Below the pieces are notes generated by a model. The model did not search any database. It saw only the letters and a program-made list of their open reading frames with translations, and had not been told where the DNA came from. 64,000 bases of DNA from Pectobacterium parmentieri (GTDB taxonomy: Bacteria > Pseudomonadota > Gammaproteobacteria > Enterobacterales > Enterobacteriaceae): contig NZ_CP015749.1 of the NCBI RefSeq assembly GCF_001742145.1, positions 2,418,001 through 2,482,000 on the forward strand. The letters are read 5' to 3'. Below are positions 36,168 through 45,619 of this stretch, one piece after another; the first letter of the stretch is position 1, and each line of letters begins with the position of its first letter. A program made the translations under genes and the position numbers.

Positions 36168-37049
36168 ATGAACACATTAACGCTGAGTAATTCGCAGTTG
36201 ACGCTGCAAGTGCATCCCAACGGCGCGGAAATGCGCAGCCTGACGGATGCTCAGCGGGAATGGCTCTGGCAGCCCGGCGATACGGGTTGGCAGAGTACCG
36301 CCCCGCTGCTTTTTCCGGTTGTCGGGCAACTCATTCATCAAGGGGTTTATCATCACGGCCAACTCTGGCCGTTGCCTGCTCATGGTTTTTTACGGCACCA
36401 GCGGTTTACGGTGATAGAGCAGCGTCAGGAAGCGCTGCACCTTCGCTGCCACAACACACCAGAAACGCTCGCGATGTGGCCGTTTCGCTGGCAACTTGAT
36501 GTCCATTATGTGCTGCACGACAGACGCGTCGCGGTTCGCTATCGCTTAATCAACATGGACGACAGCACGCTGTGGTTTTCACTGGGTTCGCATCCCGGAT
36601 TTGCTCTTCCTATTAGCCAAGAACCCGGTTGGCAGGTTCGCTTTTCATCCACACGCTGCCGGGGGCCGTGGCGCACCCAGAATAGGACATTGATCGTGAA
36701 TGAAGTTGACCCTGCCCCGATTGCCGGGACGCTGACGTTAACGTCCGAGACATTTGCCAATGGCGCACTTTATTTCAGTCATGCGGAGCAGCAGACGATC
36801 GACGTCATTTCGCCCGCAGGAATGAGCCTGATTCGATTCTGTACCGATATGCATCCTTGGCTCGCACTCTGGTCAGAACCGGGGTCCGATTTGCTCTGTA
36901 TTGAACCGCTGTTCGGGACGACAGATGCACCTGATTTCTCAGGAGAGCTACGGCACAAGCGGGGAATTTTATCGCTAGCATCGGGAGAAAACTTTGAATG
37001 TGGCTTTAACTTCACCGTCAACGCAGACGAAAAAGGAAGAGCAAGGTAA
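36168..37049 (+). CDS. Aldose 1-epimerase family protein (LacX/GalM-like)
   Basis: A 293-residue protein with the galactose-mutarotase beta-sandwich fold. Visible family features are FPVVGQLIHQG, LPAHGFLRHQRFTVI, the catalytic-type histidine in SLGSHPGFALPI and the late IEPLFGTTDAPDFSGEL. LacX-like members act on sugars or phosphosugars of catabolic operons. Tandem ATGs at 36165 and 36168 follow GGGGAA; the second is better spaced. It lies 10 bases past the sulfatase and ends a single base before the RpiR start, so the three are one operon. Confidence 0.88.
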   Translation: MNTLTLSNSQLTLQVHPNGAEMRSLTDAQREWLWQPGDTGWQSTAPLLFPVVGQLIHQGVYHHGQLWPLPAHGFLRHQRFTVIEQRQEALHLRCHNTPETLAMWPFRWQLDVHYVLHDRRVAVRYRLINMDDSTLWFSLGSHPGFALPISQEPGWQVRFSSTRCRGPWRTQNRTLIVNEVDPAPIAGTLTLTSETFANGALYFSHAEQQTIDVISPAGMSLIRFCTDMHPWLALWSEPGSDLLCIEPLFGTTDAPDFSGELRHKRGILSLASGENFECGFNFTVNADEKGRAR

Positions 37050-37050
37050 A

Positions 37051-38013
37051 ATGCAGGGAATATTCAGCAGCGGTACGACAGGCCTGATTCAAAATCAGCA
37101 CGCCCTGTGTACGATGGCGACGCAGGAATCCCCCATGAGCATCAATAAAGAAAAAGTTCGAACGTATATCGCGAATATCTTGCATGGCCTCAGCGACACG
37201 AACCAGACTATTGCTAATTACGTGCTACAAAACCCCAGTATGGTTGCCCAATTGCCGGTCAAAAAGCTCGCAGTGGAGATCGGTGTGAGTGAAGCGACCA
37301 TCGTCCGGTTCTGCAAACACATCGGCTATGCTGGGCTGCTGGAGCTGAAAAGCGCGCTGAACCGTGAACTGTTTGATGACAGCGATCTGTCGTTACCCGT
37401 CACCCCCGATATTCTGATGAATGATACGCGCCACGATGTCGCACAGAAAATTGCTCTCACGGTAGACCGAGCCGTCAAAGAAACCATCGATCTGATTGAT
37501 ATGCAGACGATCAATCAGATAGTCAGTCTGTTTATCTCAGCACGTCGCGTTATGTTTATCGGCTTCGGTGCATCTGGCCTCGCGGCTCTGGAGGCACGTG
37601 ACAAGATGAACCGTATCGGTATTGATTCCGACGCCTTTACCGATCGTTTCTCAATGACGTTAAAACTGGCGAATTTGAAGCCTGACGATCTCGTCGTCGC
37701 GTTTTCGCACTCTGGTGAAACGCCGGAAGTGGTGAATGCTTTTAAACTCGCAGAAAAAGCAGGTGCCACGCGGCTTGCGATTACCCACAGCACGCACTCG
37801 CCGCTCACGAGTTTAGGAAATTATGTGCTGTTAACCTGTGGCGAAAGTGAACGCTATCAGGGAGATTCGATTGGCACCCGTGTTTCGCAGCTTTTCATGA
37901 TCGAGTTTCTCTGTACCGAGCTCACCAAGCAGAACTTTAAAGACTTTTCCAGCCAGAGCATCTCAATCAAAGCGCTGTTAATTAAAGAACGCATTAAACA
38001 ACATTCAACCTGA
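37051..38013 (+). CDS. RpiR/MurR-family regulator with SIS sugar-binding domain
   Basis: A 320-residue regulator. An N-terminal helix-turn-helix lies around LAVEIGVSEATIVRFCKHIG, and a C-terminal SIS domain (VMFIGFGASGLAALEARDKM, VAFSHSGETPEVVNAFKLAE) binds phosphosugars. It is the likely sensor of the phosphorylated product of the PTS system in the same operon. ATG 37051 has AAGG just upstream, overlapping the mutarotase stop; a later in-frame ATG at 37135 (MSINKEKVRTYIANI) is where most family similarity starts, so the first 28 residues are less certain. Its binding site is probably the palindrome pair at 32755-32803. Confidence 0.88.
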   Translation: MQGIFSSGTTGLIQNQHALCTMATQESPMSINKEKVRTYIANILHGLSDTNQTIANYVLQNPSMVAQLPVKKLAVEIGVSEATIVRFCKHIGYAGLLELKSALNRELFDDSDLSLPVTPDILMNDTRHDVAQKIALTVDRAVKETIDLIDMQTINQIVSLFISARRVMFIGFGASGLAALEARDKMNRIGIDSDAFTDRFSMTLKLANLKPDDLVVAFSHSGETPEVVNAFKLAEKAGATRLAITHSTHSPLTSLGNYVLLTCGESERYQGDSIGTRVSQLFMIEFLCTELTKQNFKDFSSQSISIKALLIKERIKQHST

Positions 38014-38027
38014 AATCAGACGACGAC

Positions 38028-38393
38028 ATGACAACGCCCAGACAGGAAAAGACCCCGTGGTGGAGTCAGGGGAAAACCCCGGACTACCGTTTTTCATTAG
38101 CGAATGAGCGCACCTTTCTGGCGTGGATTCGTACTGCGCTGGCGTTTCTTGCGGGTGCGGTCGGTATCGATCAATTTACCGTGCACATCGATCCACTGGT
38201 GCGTCAGGGATTGGCTCTGTTGTTGGTCGTCTGCGCGGCGCTGCTTGGCGGTTTGGCCTATCGCCGCTGGGTCAGCAATGAAAAAGCCATGCGGCAGGAA
38301 AATGATATGCCGTACACGCCGATGCTGCTAATCGTGACGCTGTTTATCACCCTCATTGCTCTCGCGCTTGCCGCCATGATCCTGTTCGGGTAG
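38028..38393 (+). CDS. yidH: DUF202 inner-membrane protein YidH
   Basis: A 121-residue membrane protein with three hydrophobic spans after the DUF202 signature RFSLANERTFLAWIRTALAF. Function unknown. It precedes the second DUF202 gene by 3 bases. In E. coli yidG and yidH lie with the sulfatase yidJ and the maturase-like yidF (from memory), so the neighbourhood with a sulfatase operon is conserved. It follows the RpiR gene by 14 bases and is probably in the same transcript. Confidence 0.88.
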   Translation: MTTPRQEKTPWWSQGKTPDYRFSLANERTFLAWIRTALAFLAGAVGIDQFTVHIDPLVRQGLALLLVVCAALLGGLAYRRWVSNEKAMRQENDMPYTPMLLIVTLFITLIALALAAMILFG

Positions 38394-38396
38394 CGC

Positions 38397-38723
38397 ATGG
38401 AAACCCCTCGCGATCCGGGATTGCAGCCACAGCGAACCGGCATGGCCTGGTCCCGCACGCTGTTTGTAATGCTGATAAACAGCCTGTTGTGCTTTCGCTT
38501 GAGCATGGTAGACGACAGCCGCGCGGTGTTTGCCTGCGCCATACTGCTCTTATGCGTTTCCGCGCTAATGTCGATGCTGGCGATTGCGCGTTATCGTTTT
38601 AATGCCAGTTGCCAATCGGTGCTGTCACGCGCCAGCCACGGGCTGATCGCGCTAACATCAGCATCAATAGCGATCACCGCGCTGATGTTATTACTGCATT
38701 TCAGCGGCGTGTGGCAAGGATAG
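38397..38723 (+). CDS. yidG: DUF202 inner-membrane protein YidG
   Basis: A 108-residue membrane protein. DPGLQPQRTGMAWSRTLFVM is the YidG form of the DUF202 motif, followed by two more hydrophobic spans. It is probably a partner of YidH; no biochemical role is known. Last gene of the sulfatase operon, followed by a stem-loop at 38741-38766 and convergent with fdhE. Confidence 0.88.
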   Translation: METPRDPGLQPQRTGMAWSRTLFVMLINSLLCFRLSMVDDSRAVFACAILLLCVSALMSMLAIARYRFNASCQSVLSRASHGLIALTSASIAITALMLLLHFSGVWQG

Positions 38724-38740
38724 GTTTTCTGAAAGAAAGA

Positions 38741-38766
38741 CGGTGAAGCCCAAATGCGCTTCACCG
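38741..38766. terminator. Convergent stem-loop between yidG and fdhE
   Basis: CGGTGAAGC-N8-GCTTCACCG, a 9-bp stem in the 53-base convergent gap; no long U-run. Confidence 0.55.
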
Positions 38767-38776
38767 ATTAGGCAGG

Positions 38777-39706
38777 CTATTCGATCGAACTTTCCGGGAA
38801 CAGGAACGGGTTGATACTACTGCGAGAAAAACCTTCTTCCTCCATCTTCACATCCAGCACCAGCGACGCCAGATCGTCGGCGACGGCTTCAACGCGGTGA
38901 TCTTTTTCCTGATATAACAGCTTCAGGTACGTTCCGCAGTGACCACAGCTTTCCGCTTTGATTGCGGAGTTTTCACTATCCAGCGACCAGTAATTAAGCT
39001 CGCTCGATTCTTCGCAGTTGCTGCATTTCACCCGCACCATGTGCCATTCACTTTCGCACAGATTACAGTGCAGATAACGCAGTCCGCTGGACGTGCCTAA
39101 CTGCACCATGCCCGATACCGGAATACTGCCGCACACCGGGCAGAACTGACGATGTTCACCGGGTACAGCACGTGCTTTGCCGGGCAGCAGGCCTGCCATC
39201 TGCGCCCAGAACAGCGACAGCGCCGCCCAGATGAACGGAGCCTTATCGTTGCTTTCGGCACGAAATTCGTGTTGCAGCAGCGCCGTTGCCTGTTCTTCCA
39301 ACTCCTGCTCAGAAGCCTTTTCCAGGTTCTCCAGCGTGGCTAACACCTGTCCGCTGGCATCCGGTTTTAATTCTTCAATCAGCGCACGCAGTAGCGTATG
39401 CCAGTGTGCATCACGCGGGAACACGGCGATGTCGAGCGGCGGACGTTCGCCGGACTGTTTCAGCACGTCGCTCAGATCAAGTTGCAACGGATGATCGTGC
39501 AACACTTTCTGCTGAGCCTCAACTACGCCTGCGGCAAAGGTGAGATAATCCCCCAGCGGGTGATCTTCAGCTAGCTGACGCAGACGCTCCGCACGGCTGC
39601 TGTACAGGCTTTTCAGATTAGCGAAAAGCAGCGGAGGGATATTTCCTTCCGGCATCGATTTTTCATTCTGTTCTAACTGTTCCTGAGGAACAATACGAAT
39701 ACTCAT
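38777..39706 (-). CDS. fdhE: Formate dehydrogenase accessory protein FdhE
   Basis: A 309-residue cytoplasmic protein required for maturation of respiratory formate dehydrogenases. The N-terminal half is helical, and the C-terminal half has four CxxC pairs: C189/C192 (CPVCGS), C214/C217 (CNLC), C228/C231 (CSNC) and C254/C257 (CGHC), rubredoxin-like iron sites of the family. No fdoGHI or fdnGHI genes are in the window, so it stands apart from its client. The region upstream (39707-39950) contains no other gene. Confidence 0.93.
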   Translation of the reverse strand: MSIRIVPQEQLEQNEKSMPEGNIPPLLFANLKSLYSSRAERLRQLAEDHPLGDYLTFAAGVVEAQQKVLHDHPLQLDLSDVLKQSGERPPLDIAVFPRDAHWHTLLRALIEELKPDASGQVLATLENLEKASEQELEEQATALLQHEFRAESNDKAPFIWAALSLFWAQMAGLLPGKARAVPGEHRQFCPVCGSIPVSGMVQLGTSSGLRYLHCNLCESEWHMVRVKCSNCEESSELNYWSLDSENSAIKAESCGHCGTYLKLLYQEKDHRVEAVADDLASLVLDVKMEEEGFSRSSINPFLFPESSIE

Positions 39707-39950
39707 CAGGGGGATTTTTCCTGTTGTTTACGTTGTCTATCCGATAGATTTCGGGGGGCAGGAAGGCTGCCAGCACGGTCCGAAAGATAGCGGGTATCGC
39801 TCACCTTTGATAGGAATTATACCCATCGCGCAGATCGACTTCCTGATTTCCGGCAAGGTTATGCCTGTTTTTAGCCATCAATGCAGCGGCCTTCCCACTT
39901 TCCGCCATAACGGGAACAGTAGCAGAAAAGCGGTAAACCTCTCCACACCT

Positions 39951-41402
39951 CTAAAGAGGTGTTCGCGTCAGACGTTCGTTTATCTGCGCCCGAATCAACG
40001 CCGCTAATACGATCACGCTTTGTTCACAGCGGTCGTCCCATTCGTAGGAGGCGTTGAAACGGAAATAGCGATCGAATTGGTCACCGGTCGTGAACATTTT
40101 CCCCGGCGCAATGCTGATGCCCCGCTCCAGCGCACGACGGTAGAGCGCAGTGCTGCTGACGCTCTCAGGCAATTCCAGCCAGAGAAAATAGCCGCCTTGC
40201 GAATGATGAATGCGAACTTCCCCCGGAACATGCCGACGTAGCGACTGTAACGCCGCCTGTTTACGCTGCTCCAGCGCACGCCTCAGACGACGCAGGTGGC
40301 TGTCATAGCTGCTGGTCGCCAGATAGTCCGCAATCGCCAGTTGCATCGGTGCGCTGGTTGATAATGTACTCATTAACTGTAAACGCTGAAGGTTTCCCGC
40401 ATAGCGCCCCGCGGCCACCCAGCCGATACGAAATCCTGCCACCAGATTTTTAGAAAATGAGGAACAGTGTAGGACCGTCCCTTTTTTATCCAACGCCTTA
40501 GCGGGTAGCGGACGTTGCAGGCCCGTGTATAGCTCGCTATAGACATCGTCCTCGACCAGCCCGACGTCGTGTTTTTCCAGCATCGCCACCAGCCGCTGCT
40601 TCTTCTCCCAGGACAACGTGTAGCCAAGCGGATTATGGAAATTGGTCATCAGCCAGCAGGCTTTGATCGGGTAGTCATTCAACGCCTGCTGCAACGCATC
40701 AAGATCGATGCCCTGTTGCGGATCGGTCGCAATCGCAATGGCCTTGAGCTTAAGGCGTTCAATCGCCTGTAGCGCACCGTAAAAAGCCGGAGACTCGATC
40801 ACCACGTAATCACCCGGCTCCGTCAATACCTGAAGGCTGAGATTGAGGGACTCCATCGCCCCTGCCGTAATCACAATTTCATCGGGCGTGACGGCAATCC
40901 CCTGCAACGCATAACGCTGAGCAATGTTCTTCCTCAGATTCTCGTTACCCGGCGGTAAATTATCCAACGCACTTTGTGGCTGCATGTGGCGAGCAACCGA
41001 GGCCAGCGAACGCGTTAACTGGCGCTGCGGAAAGAGTTGTGGATCGGGAAATGCCGATCCAAACGGCATCACCGCCGGATCTTTGCTGGCCTGAAGCACG
41101 TCAAAAATGAACGCGTTAACGTCCACATCTTCGGTAATCTGAACGCGACTCGGCCCGACTGGCGAGTGTGGGCTATCTGTTAGCGTGGGTGATAACTGCG
41201 GGGCCGCGTAGTAACCAGACTGCGGGCGCGACACAATCAACCCCTGATTTTCCAGCAGTTGATACGCATGCAGCACCGTCATCAGACTCATGCCAGAATG
41301 CAGTGATTTTTCCCGCAGCGAGGGCAGTTTGTCGCCCGGCTGCCAGATACCTTCCTGAAGCTGCTCACGGATCTGGTGAGCAAGCTGTTCAAACTTTGCC
41401 AT
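39951..41402 (-). CDS. MocR-type GntR/aminotransferase-like regulator
   Basis: A 483-residue fusion: a GntR winged helix (residues 1-~68, IREQLQEGIWQPGDKLPSLR) and a fold-type I aminotransferase domain with the PLP lysine at K318 (CSSFSKNLVAGFRIGW) and NFHNPLGYTLS. MocR proteins use PLP as a ligand to control vitamin B6, GABA or similar genes; the E. coli YjiR type is the nearest I recall. No target is obvious: the flanking genes are fdhE and a class I GATase on the same strand. A small palindrome, ACACCTCT-AA-AGAGGTGT (39945-39962), overlaps its stop. Confidence 0.88.
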   Translation of the reverse strand: MAKFEQLAHQIREQLQEGIWQPGDKLPSLREKSLHSGMSLMTVLHAYQLLENQGLIVSRPQSGYYAAPQLSPTLTDSPHSPVGPSRVQITEDVDVNAFIFDVLQASKDPAVMPFGSAFPDPQLFPQRQLTRSLASVARHMQPQSALDNLPPGNENLRKNIAQRYALQGIAVTPDEIVITAGAMESLNLSLQVLTEPGDYVVIESPAFYGALQAIERLKLKAIAIATDPQQGIDLDALQQALNDYPIKACWLMTNFHNPLGYTLSWEKKQRLVAMLEKHDVGLVEDDVYSELYTGLQRPLPAKALDKKGTVLHCSSFSKNLVAGFRIGWVAAGRYAGNLQRLQLMSTLSTSAPMQLAIADYLATSSYDSHLRRLRRALEQRKQAALQSLRRHVPGEVRIHHSQGGYFLWLELPESVSSTALYRRALERGISIAPGKMFTTGDQFDRYFRFNASYEWDDRCEQSVIVLAALIRAQINERLTRTPL

Positions 41403-41510
41403 AACACTACGGTTTCGCTGGGTGAATATGTCATTATTTTGGGGTCGATCATCACCGACAGATGACGATCGAGCAGGACGAGTTACCGCAAAACACGCTT
41501 CGAGCGAAGG

Positions 41511-42233
41511 CTATTTCGCCGCGTAGCACGCGACAAAATCCAACAGGATCTTACGCGCCCAGACCGGCTCTTGCGGAATGTCCATCATCCGATCCACATC
41601 CCAACCGCCCTGTCGCAGCGCCGTTTCATTATGGCGCAGGCACGTCAACATGATGTCGGTACTGAATTCCGGGTGAAATTGTACCGTTAAGACTTTCTCG
41701 CTGTAGCGGATTATCTGACATCCATCCATCTCTGAACTCGCCAGCACTTGCGCACCTTCCGGCGCTTCCAGCACGGATTGTTGGTGAGTCAGGTAAGCGC
41801 CAAACTGCGGCGGATAATCACGCAGTAAGGGATCTTGTGCCGCGGCATCGAGGATTGTTACCACCTGAACGCCAACTTCCTTACCGTTCGGGTTATCGCC
41901 TACTTTGCCGCCCAGCGCATCGGCCAGCAACTGATGCCCATAACACACGCCCAGCAGCGGGACATCCGCGTAATACGCCTCGCGCAGCCAGCCAGCGGTG
42001 TATTCACTCCAATCCAGCCGATCCGTGACCATCGACCACGAACCGGAGATAATCACGGCGGCCAGCGCGTCAAACGGCGGTAGTGATTCCCCAAGATCGG
42101 GACGCACCACCTGCACTGGCTGCGTATTACCCTGTACCGCATCACTAAACCATTTCCCCTGTTGCCCAACCTGAGAGGCAATACCTTCCGGCGGTTGACC
42201 CAACTGAATTACCAGCAATACCTTTTCGCTCAT
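41511..42233 (-). CDS. Class I glutamine amidotransferase-like protein
   Basis: A 240-residue stand-alone GATase1-fold protein. The nucleophile elbow is Cys97 in LLGVCYGHQLLA, with His187 and Glu189 in VQFHPEFS completing the triad. This resembles the GuaA-like amidotransferases seen alone in many proteobacteria (YfeJ-type in Salmonella). The acceptor is unknown; gamma-glutamyl hydrolysis is the likely chemistry. AGGACG precedes the start. The stretch 42234-42454 holds only a hairpin, CACCATGC-N8-GCATGGTG (42373-42396). Confidence 0.87.
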   Translation of the reverse strand: MSEKVLLVIQLGQPPEGIASQVGQQGKWFSDAVQGNTQPVQVVRPDLGESLPPFDALAAVIISGSWSMVTDRLDWSEYTAGWLREAYYADVPLLGVCYGHQLLADALGGKVGDNPNGKEVGVQVVTILDAAAQDPLLRDYPPQFGAYLTHQQSVLEAPEGAQVLASSEMDGCQIIRYSEKVLTVQFHPEFSTDIMLTCLRHNETALRQGGWDVDRMMDIPQEPVWARKILLDFVACYAAK

Positions 42234-42454
42234 CGTCCTGTTCTACCTGTATTCGAAAAACCATCAGTCTGGAAAATCAAAAAAAATGCGACATTCGTCG
42301 CTTACAACGAACGTAGCACTCTGTCTTTATGAAAACCAGTCCTTATGAAAACGAATCCCTGAGCAAACCAAACACCATGCAAACCTCAGCATGGTGAAAA
42401 CGACGGGATCATCTGGTCATTAGGAAAGTGGATAACCGGAGGGGAGATCTGGGC

Positions 42455-42931
42455 TTATGCAGAGGGTTGTTGCCGGTAGGCCAGCGAGAAAATGTCGTAG
42501 AAATCAACATCACCTTTCGTGCGTTGAATCTTCTCTATCCCCGCTTTCACGGCGGACGGCACCAGTTCATTACGTATCAGTTTATCCAGCGTGTCCTGCG
42601 ATACATGACGGATCGTAAACCACTCTCCATTGTAACAAACGCGTAAATCCAACGTATCAATGTCTTCAAAGCGATAGGTCGGATTAATGTCCATCGAGAG
42701 TGCCAGCGACATCACCAACAGGAAGACGGTAAAGCCAATCAGGTATGGCAAACCAAAATAAGGGGCGTAAAACAGGATCATCGCGACCGGCACGTAACTC
42801 ACCAGCATCGCGCCAAACAGATAGGGATGTGACTGCATGAATTTGCGGCTAAAACGTATTTTATTATCGCGTTTTTCTTCCCGATTAATACGTTCAATCT
42901 CTTCAGTCAGAAGGCGTTTTACTTCATCCAT
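42455..42931 (-). CDS. ylaC: Inner-membrane protein YlaC
   Basis: A 158-residue protein with a charged helical N-terminus, two adjacent membrane spans (FGAMLVSYVPVAMILFYAPY and LIGFTVFLLVMSLALSMD) and a cytoplasmic C-terminal domain (RYRFEDIDTLDLRVCYNGEW-like). It matches E. coli YlaC as I remember it (EKRDNK-RFS, YEDIDVLDFRVCYNGEW, GELSFYDIFTLA). Function is not established. The start at 42931 aligns with that protein; the frame is open to 42964 with several further ATGs. Confidence 0.88.
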   Translation of the reverse strand: MDEVKRLLTEEIERINREEKRDNKIRFSRKFMQSHPYLFGAMLVSYVPVAMILFYAPYFGLPYLIGFTVFLLVMSLALSMDINPTYRFEDIDTLDLRVCYNGEWFTIRHVSQDTLDKLIRNELVPSAVKAGIEKIQRTKGDVDFYDIFSLAYRQQPSA

Positions 42932-43112
42932 CGTCATCACCATCATGCATATAAAAACTGTCATGCTTTAACAAAAACACAACACGGCTGGCGTTGATTA
43001 GAACATAGCCATACCAGAGATAACAGATACAGTTTTCGACAGATTGACTATAACAGTTCGTCTGATGCCGGGATGAACGATCCCGGCAACATGGATGACG
43101 ACATCACGAGAA

Positions 43113-43742
43113 TTATGGAATGGCAGGCATCGTGAGATCGGGATCGATCAGATTGTAAATGTGATTACCGAACACAGGCTGTTGCAGCAGTTGATCAACC
43201 GCCAGCGCCACATCCCAGCGAGAGACTAATCCCAGCGTCGCAGCACCTTGTGTCAGCTGCGCATTGTGCGTCGCAACCACATCCAGCAGACCACCGGGAC
43301 GAACAATACAGTGATCCAATGTACTGCTTTGCAACCAACTTTCTGCCAGTGATTTCTCACGTACTGCGAAACCAAACGCGGCTCTGGCGCGTGCCGACAA
43401 CTGTGGCCAACTATCGCCACAGCCCAGCGAAGTCACCAGCAACATACGCTTGATGCCCGCCTGTTCTGCACCGTCGATCACCGTCCGGTGCCCTTGATAA
43501 TTTACCGTACCGCCGCCCATCGTCGACACCACAATGGCCGAGGGGCCAGCAATGCGACAGGCTTCTGCTACCGTTTCCGGGTCACAGGCATCACCTTCCA
43601 CCACGGTCATCCCCTGTTCACGCCAGTGTTTAGCCTGCTCAGGGTTGCGTAATACCAGTACTACCGCCTGCTCGCACTCAATAGCTCGCTGTAATAAGCA
43701 GGCGCCGACCCCATTGCCTGCGCCAAAAAGTAACCATGTCAT
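43113..43742 (-). CDS. chuY: Anaerobilin reductase-type NAD(P)-binding protein (ChuY/HutY-like)
   Basis: A 209-residue Rossmann protein with GAGNGVG at residues 7-13 and an NmrA/SDR-like core (VVEGDACDPETV, VTSLGCGDSW). In the Shigella/E. coli shu/chu operon, ChuY follows ChuW and ChuX and reduces anaerobilin, the open tetrapyrrole produced during oxygen-free heme breakdown (literature knowledge). The same order occurs here, and its ATG overlaps the HutX stop by four bases. Assignment rests on context plus fold. Confidence 0.85.
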   Translation of the reverse strand: MTWLLFGAGNGVGACLLQRAIECEQAVVLVLRNPEQAKHWREQGMTVVEGDACDPETVAEACRIAGPSAIVVSTMGGGTVNYQGHRTVIDGAEQAGIKRMLLVTSLGCGDSWPQLSARARAAFGFAVREKSLAESWLQSSTLDHCIVRPGGLLDVVATHNAQLTQGAATLGLVSRWDVALAVDQLLQQPVFGNHIYNLIDPDLTMPAIP

Positions 43743-44239
43743 ACCTGCTCCGGTTGTAATTCACTCGCCAGCGCATGGAACGCCTCAACCTGAGCGCTCA
43801 GCAGTTGGCGGTGGCTGTCTCGTCCAAGGAAGATTTTAAACATCGCCGCACCACTGGCATTAAAGAACACCACGGAGGCTGTGTCCATCCCCATGAACTT
43901 GCGTTCAATAAACGCAATGTGCTGACAGCTCGTCGCACGGATATGTCCGCTCAGGCCATTTTTGCCACGCAAATTGAAATAACCGTGACGATGCGTACCG
44001 GTTGGTAGCTCGCTCTTAAATTCCAGAATCGCATCTGCCGTGTGGCTAATCAGCGTCACTTCACCCCAGGTCGCAATCGTGTCCCACACCTGATCGAAAC
44101 GATCGCCCGTCACCAGAGTACGCTGAGCCGCAGGCAACGCCTCAACGACAGCAAACAGCGAGGTATTGTATTTTCCAGCAATCTCTTCCAATGTGCCATC
44201 AGGGTTGGTTGCCAGTAATTCATTCAGTGTCATGGTCAT
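43739..44239 (-). CDS. hutX: Heme utilization cytosolic carrier protein HutX/ChuX
   Basis: A 166-residue cytoplasmic heme-binding protein. The family features are LATNPDGTLEEIAGKYNTSL at the N-terminus and FFNASGAAMFKIFLGRD near the C-terminus. It buffers heme and hands it to HutW/ChuW. CCGGAGACGCAACC precedes the start, and the gene lies 14 bases downstream of hutW and overlaps chuY. Confidence 0.92.
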   Translation of the reverse strand: MTMTLNELLATNPDGTLEEIAGKYNTSLFAVVEALPAAQRTLVTGDRFDQVWDTIATWGEVTLISHTADAILEFKSELPTGTHRHGYFNLRGKNGLSGHIRATSCQHIAFIERKFMGMDTASVVFFNASGAAMFKIFLGRDSHRQLLSAQVEAFHALASELQPEQV

Positions 44240-44253
44240 GGTTGCGTCTCCGG

Positions 44254-45567
44254 TTAGTGCGCATGCTCTTCGGCATTAAGTTGAGGGATAATTTGTTGTA
44301 ATGCCTGCATCAGGTTATTCGCCCAGAAGCGGCCATCGTTAGTCAAGCGCAGGCAGGTGGAATCGTCACAGGTTAACCCTGCCTGATGCCACTGACTTAG
44401 CAAAGGCTGAAGTTCACGGGCATGTTGGGTAAGCTGAGGCAGCTTGATGCGACCGACCTCAATGCCCGCCTGAAGCTGATGCTGCCACGGCCCGGTCGGG
44501 CTAGCTGGCGTCATCATCATGATCGGCTTTTGCCCCTGATCGATCTGCTGATAATAGCGCTCCAGACTGCGCTCCATCATGTAGGCTTGCCCGTTGATAT
44601 TGCCACCCGCACCGCTGCCCATGGCGAAGCAGTCCGCACCTTGTTTAATCAGCAGGTTGTACAGATTGCGTTCACGCGTGGTGCGCGCCCAGTGGCTGTT
44701 GCTAAGCTGGTGCCAGCCCGCATCGGCCAAAAATGCCGCGCCAGTCCGGTAAAAATCACGTCGGGCGACCACATCAGGCAGCGCAACACGCTGGTTTTCG
44801 GCTGCTTTCGCCAGCGGCGTCGTCGGTAACAGATTCAGCGCATACAGATCGACGCCGTCTAGCGGTAAATCGCTGACGATGGCCAAATCTTCGCGCCAGA
44901 TTTCCGGCGTTTGCTCCGGTAGACCAAACATCAGATCGCATACGACCGCAGCCCTATCGCGCTCACACAACCGCTCAAGGAAGCGAATTGACTGCTGTTT
45001 ATCCGAGGTGCGCGCCATACGCTGACGAATACGGGTATCAAACGTCTGAATCCCGATAGAGAAGCGGTTCGCTCCTGCATCCAGACAGGCGTCGATCCGT
45101 TCATCGTCAAAATCCATCGCCCGCCCTTCTACTGTGATTTCACAGTCCGGTGCCAGCGGCAGAGAGGTGCGGATCGCCCGAATAATCTGCGACAGTTCAT
45201 CGGCCGCCAGCGCCGTTGGCGTACCACCGCCAAAGTAAACCGCATGAATGGGTGCAGACTGATGCAGCGGACTCTCCGCTTCCATCGCCAATTCCTGTAA
45301 TAGATAACGGGTATAGGTCGCGGTGCTGTCATCACGCAGTTTATTTTGGTAAAAACCGCAGAACGTGCAGTGCGTGGCGCAAAAAGGGATATGCAGGTAG
45401 AGCAGACGCTTACGTGCAGGCACGATCTGCTGCTTCAACGCCTGCCAACCGGCCGGAATTTGTTCTGGTGAAAGTGGCACATGGTTGCGCCAAGGCATTG
45501 CCATACGTCGGGCGCCAAAAGGCTGCTCACCGGGCTCGGCATAATACGGCGTCAAATCGATGTTCAT
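44254..45567 (-). CDS. hutW: Radical SAM heme-degrading enzyme HutW/ChuW (anaerobilin synthase)
   Basis: A 437-residue HemN-related radical SAM methyltransferase. The cluster motif is C63-x3-C67-x2-C70 (PFCATHCTFCGFY), followed by YFGGGTPTAL and GIQTFDTRIRQRMAR. ChuW opens heme without oxygen, releasing iron (literature knowledge). ATG 45567 has GGGGG upstream and gives the usual MNIDLTPYYAEPGE start; the open frame to 45588 is longer by seven residues. Divergent from the TonB receptor. Two AT-rich Fur-type boxes in the 407-base divergent region imply iron control. Confidence 0.92.
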   Translation of the reverse strand: MNIDLTPYYAEPGEQPFGARRMAMPWRNHVPLSPEQIPAGWQALKQQIVPARKRLLYLHIPFCATHCTFCGFYQNKLRDDSTATYTRYLLQELAMEAESPLHQSAPIHAVYFGGGTPTALAADELSQIIRAIRTSLPLAPDCEITVEGRAMDFDDERIDACLDAGANRFSIGIQTFDTRIRQRMARTSDKQQSIRFLERLCERDRAAVVCDLMFGLPEQTPEIWREDLAIVSDLPLDGVDLYALNLLPTTPLAKAAENQRVALPDVVARRDFYRTGAAFLADAGWHQLSNSHWARTTRERNLYNLLIKQGADCFAMGSGAGGNINGQAYMMERSLERYYQQIDQGQKPIMMMTPASPTGPWQHQLQAGIEVGRIKLPQLTQHARELQPLLSQWHQAGLTCDDSTCLRLTNDGRFWANNLMQALQQIIPQLNAEEHAH

Positions 45568-45599
45568 TAACGGCCCCCAAATAATCAATAAAATAAATT

Positions 45600-45619
45600 A
45601 AATGATAATTATTTTTATT
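45600..45619 (-). promoter_or_regulatory. Candidate Fur box upstream of hutW
   Basis: AAATGATAATTATTTTTATT, 33 bp before the hutW start, has the GATAAT/ATTATC-like core of Fur sites but is degenerate. Confidence 0.45.
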
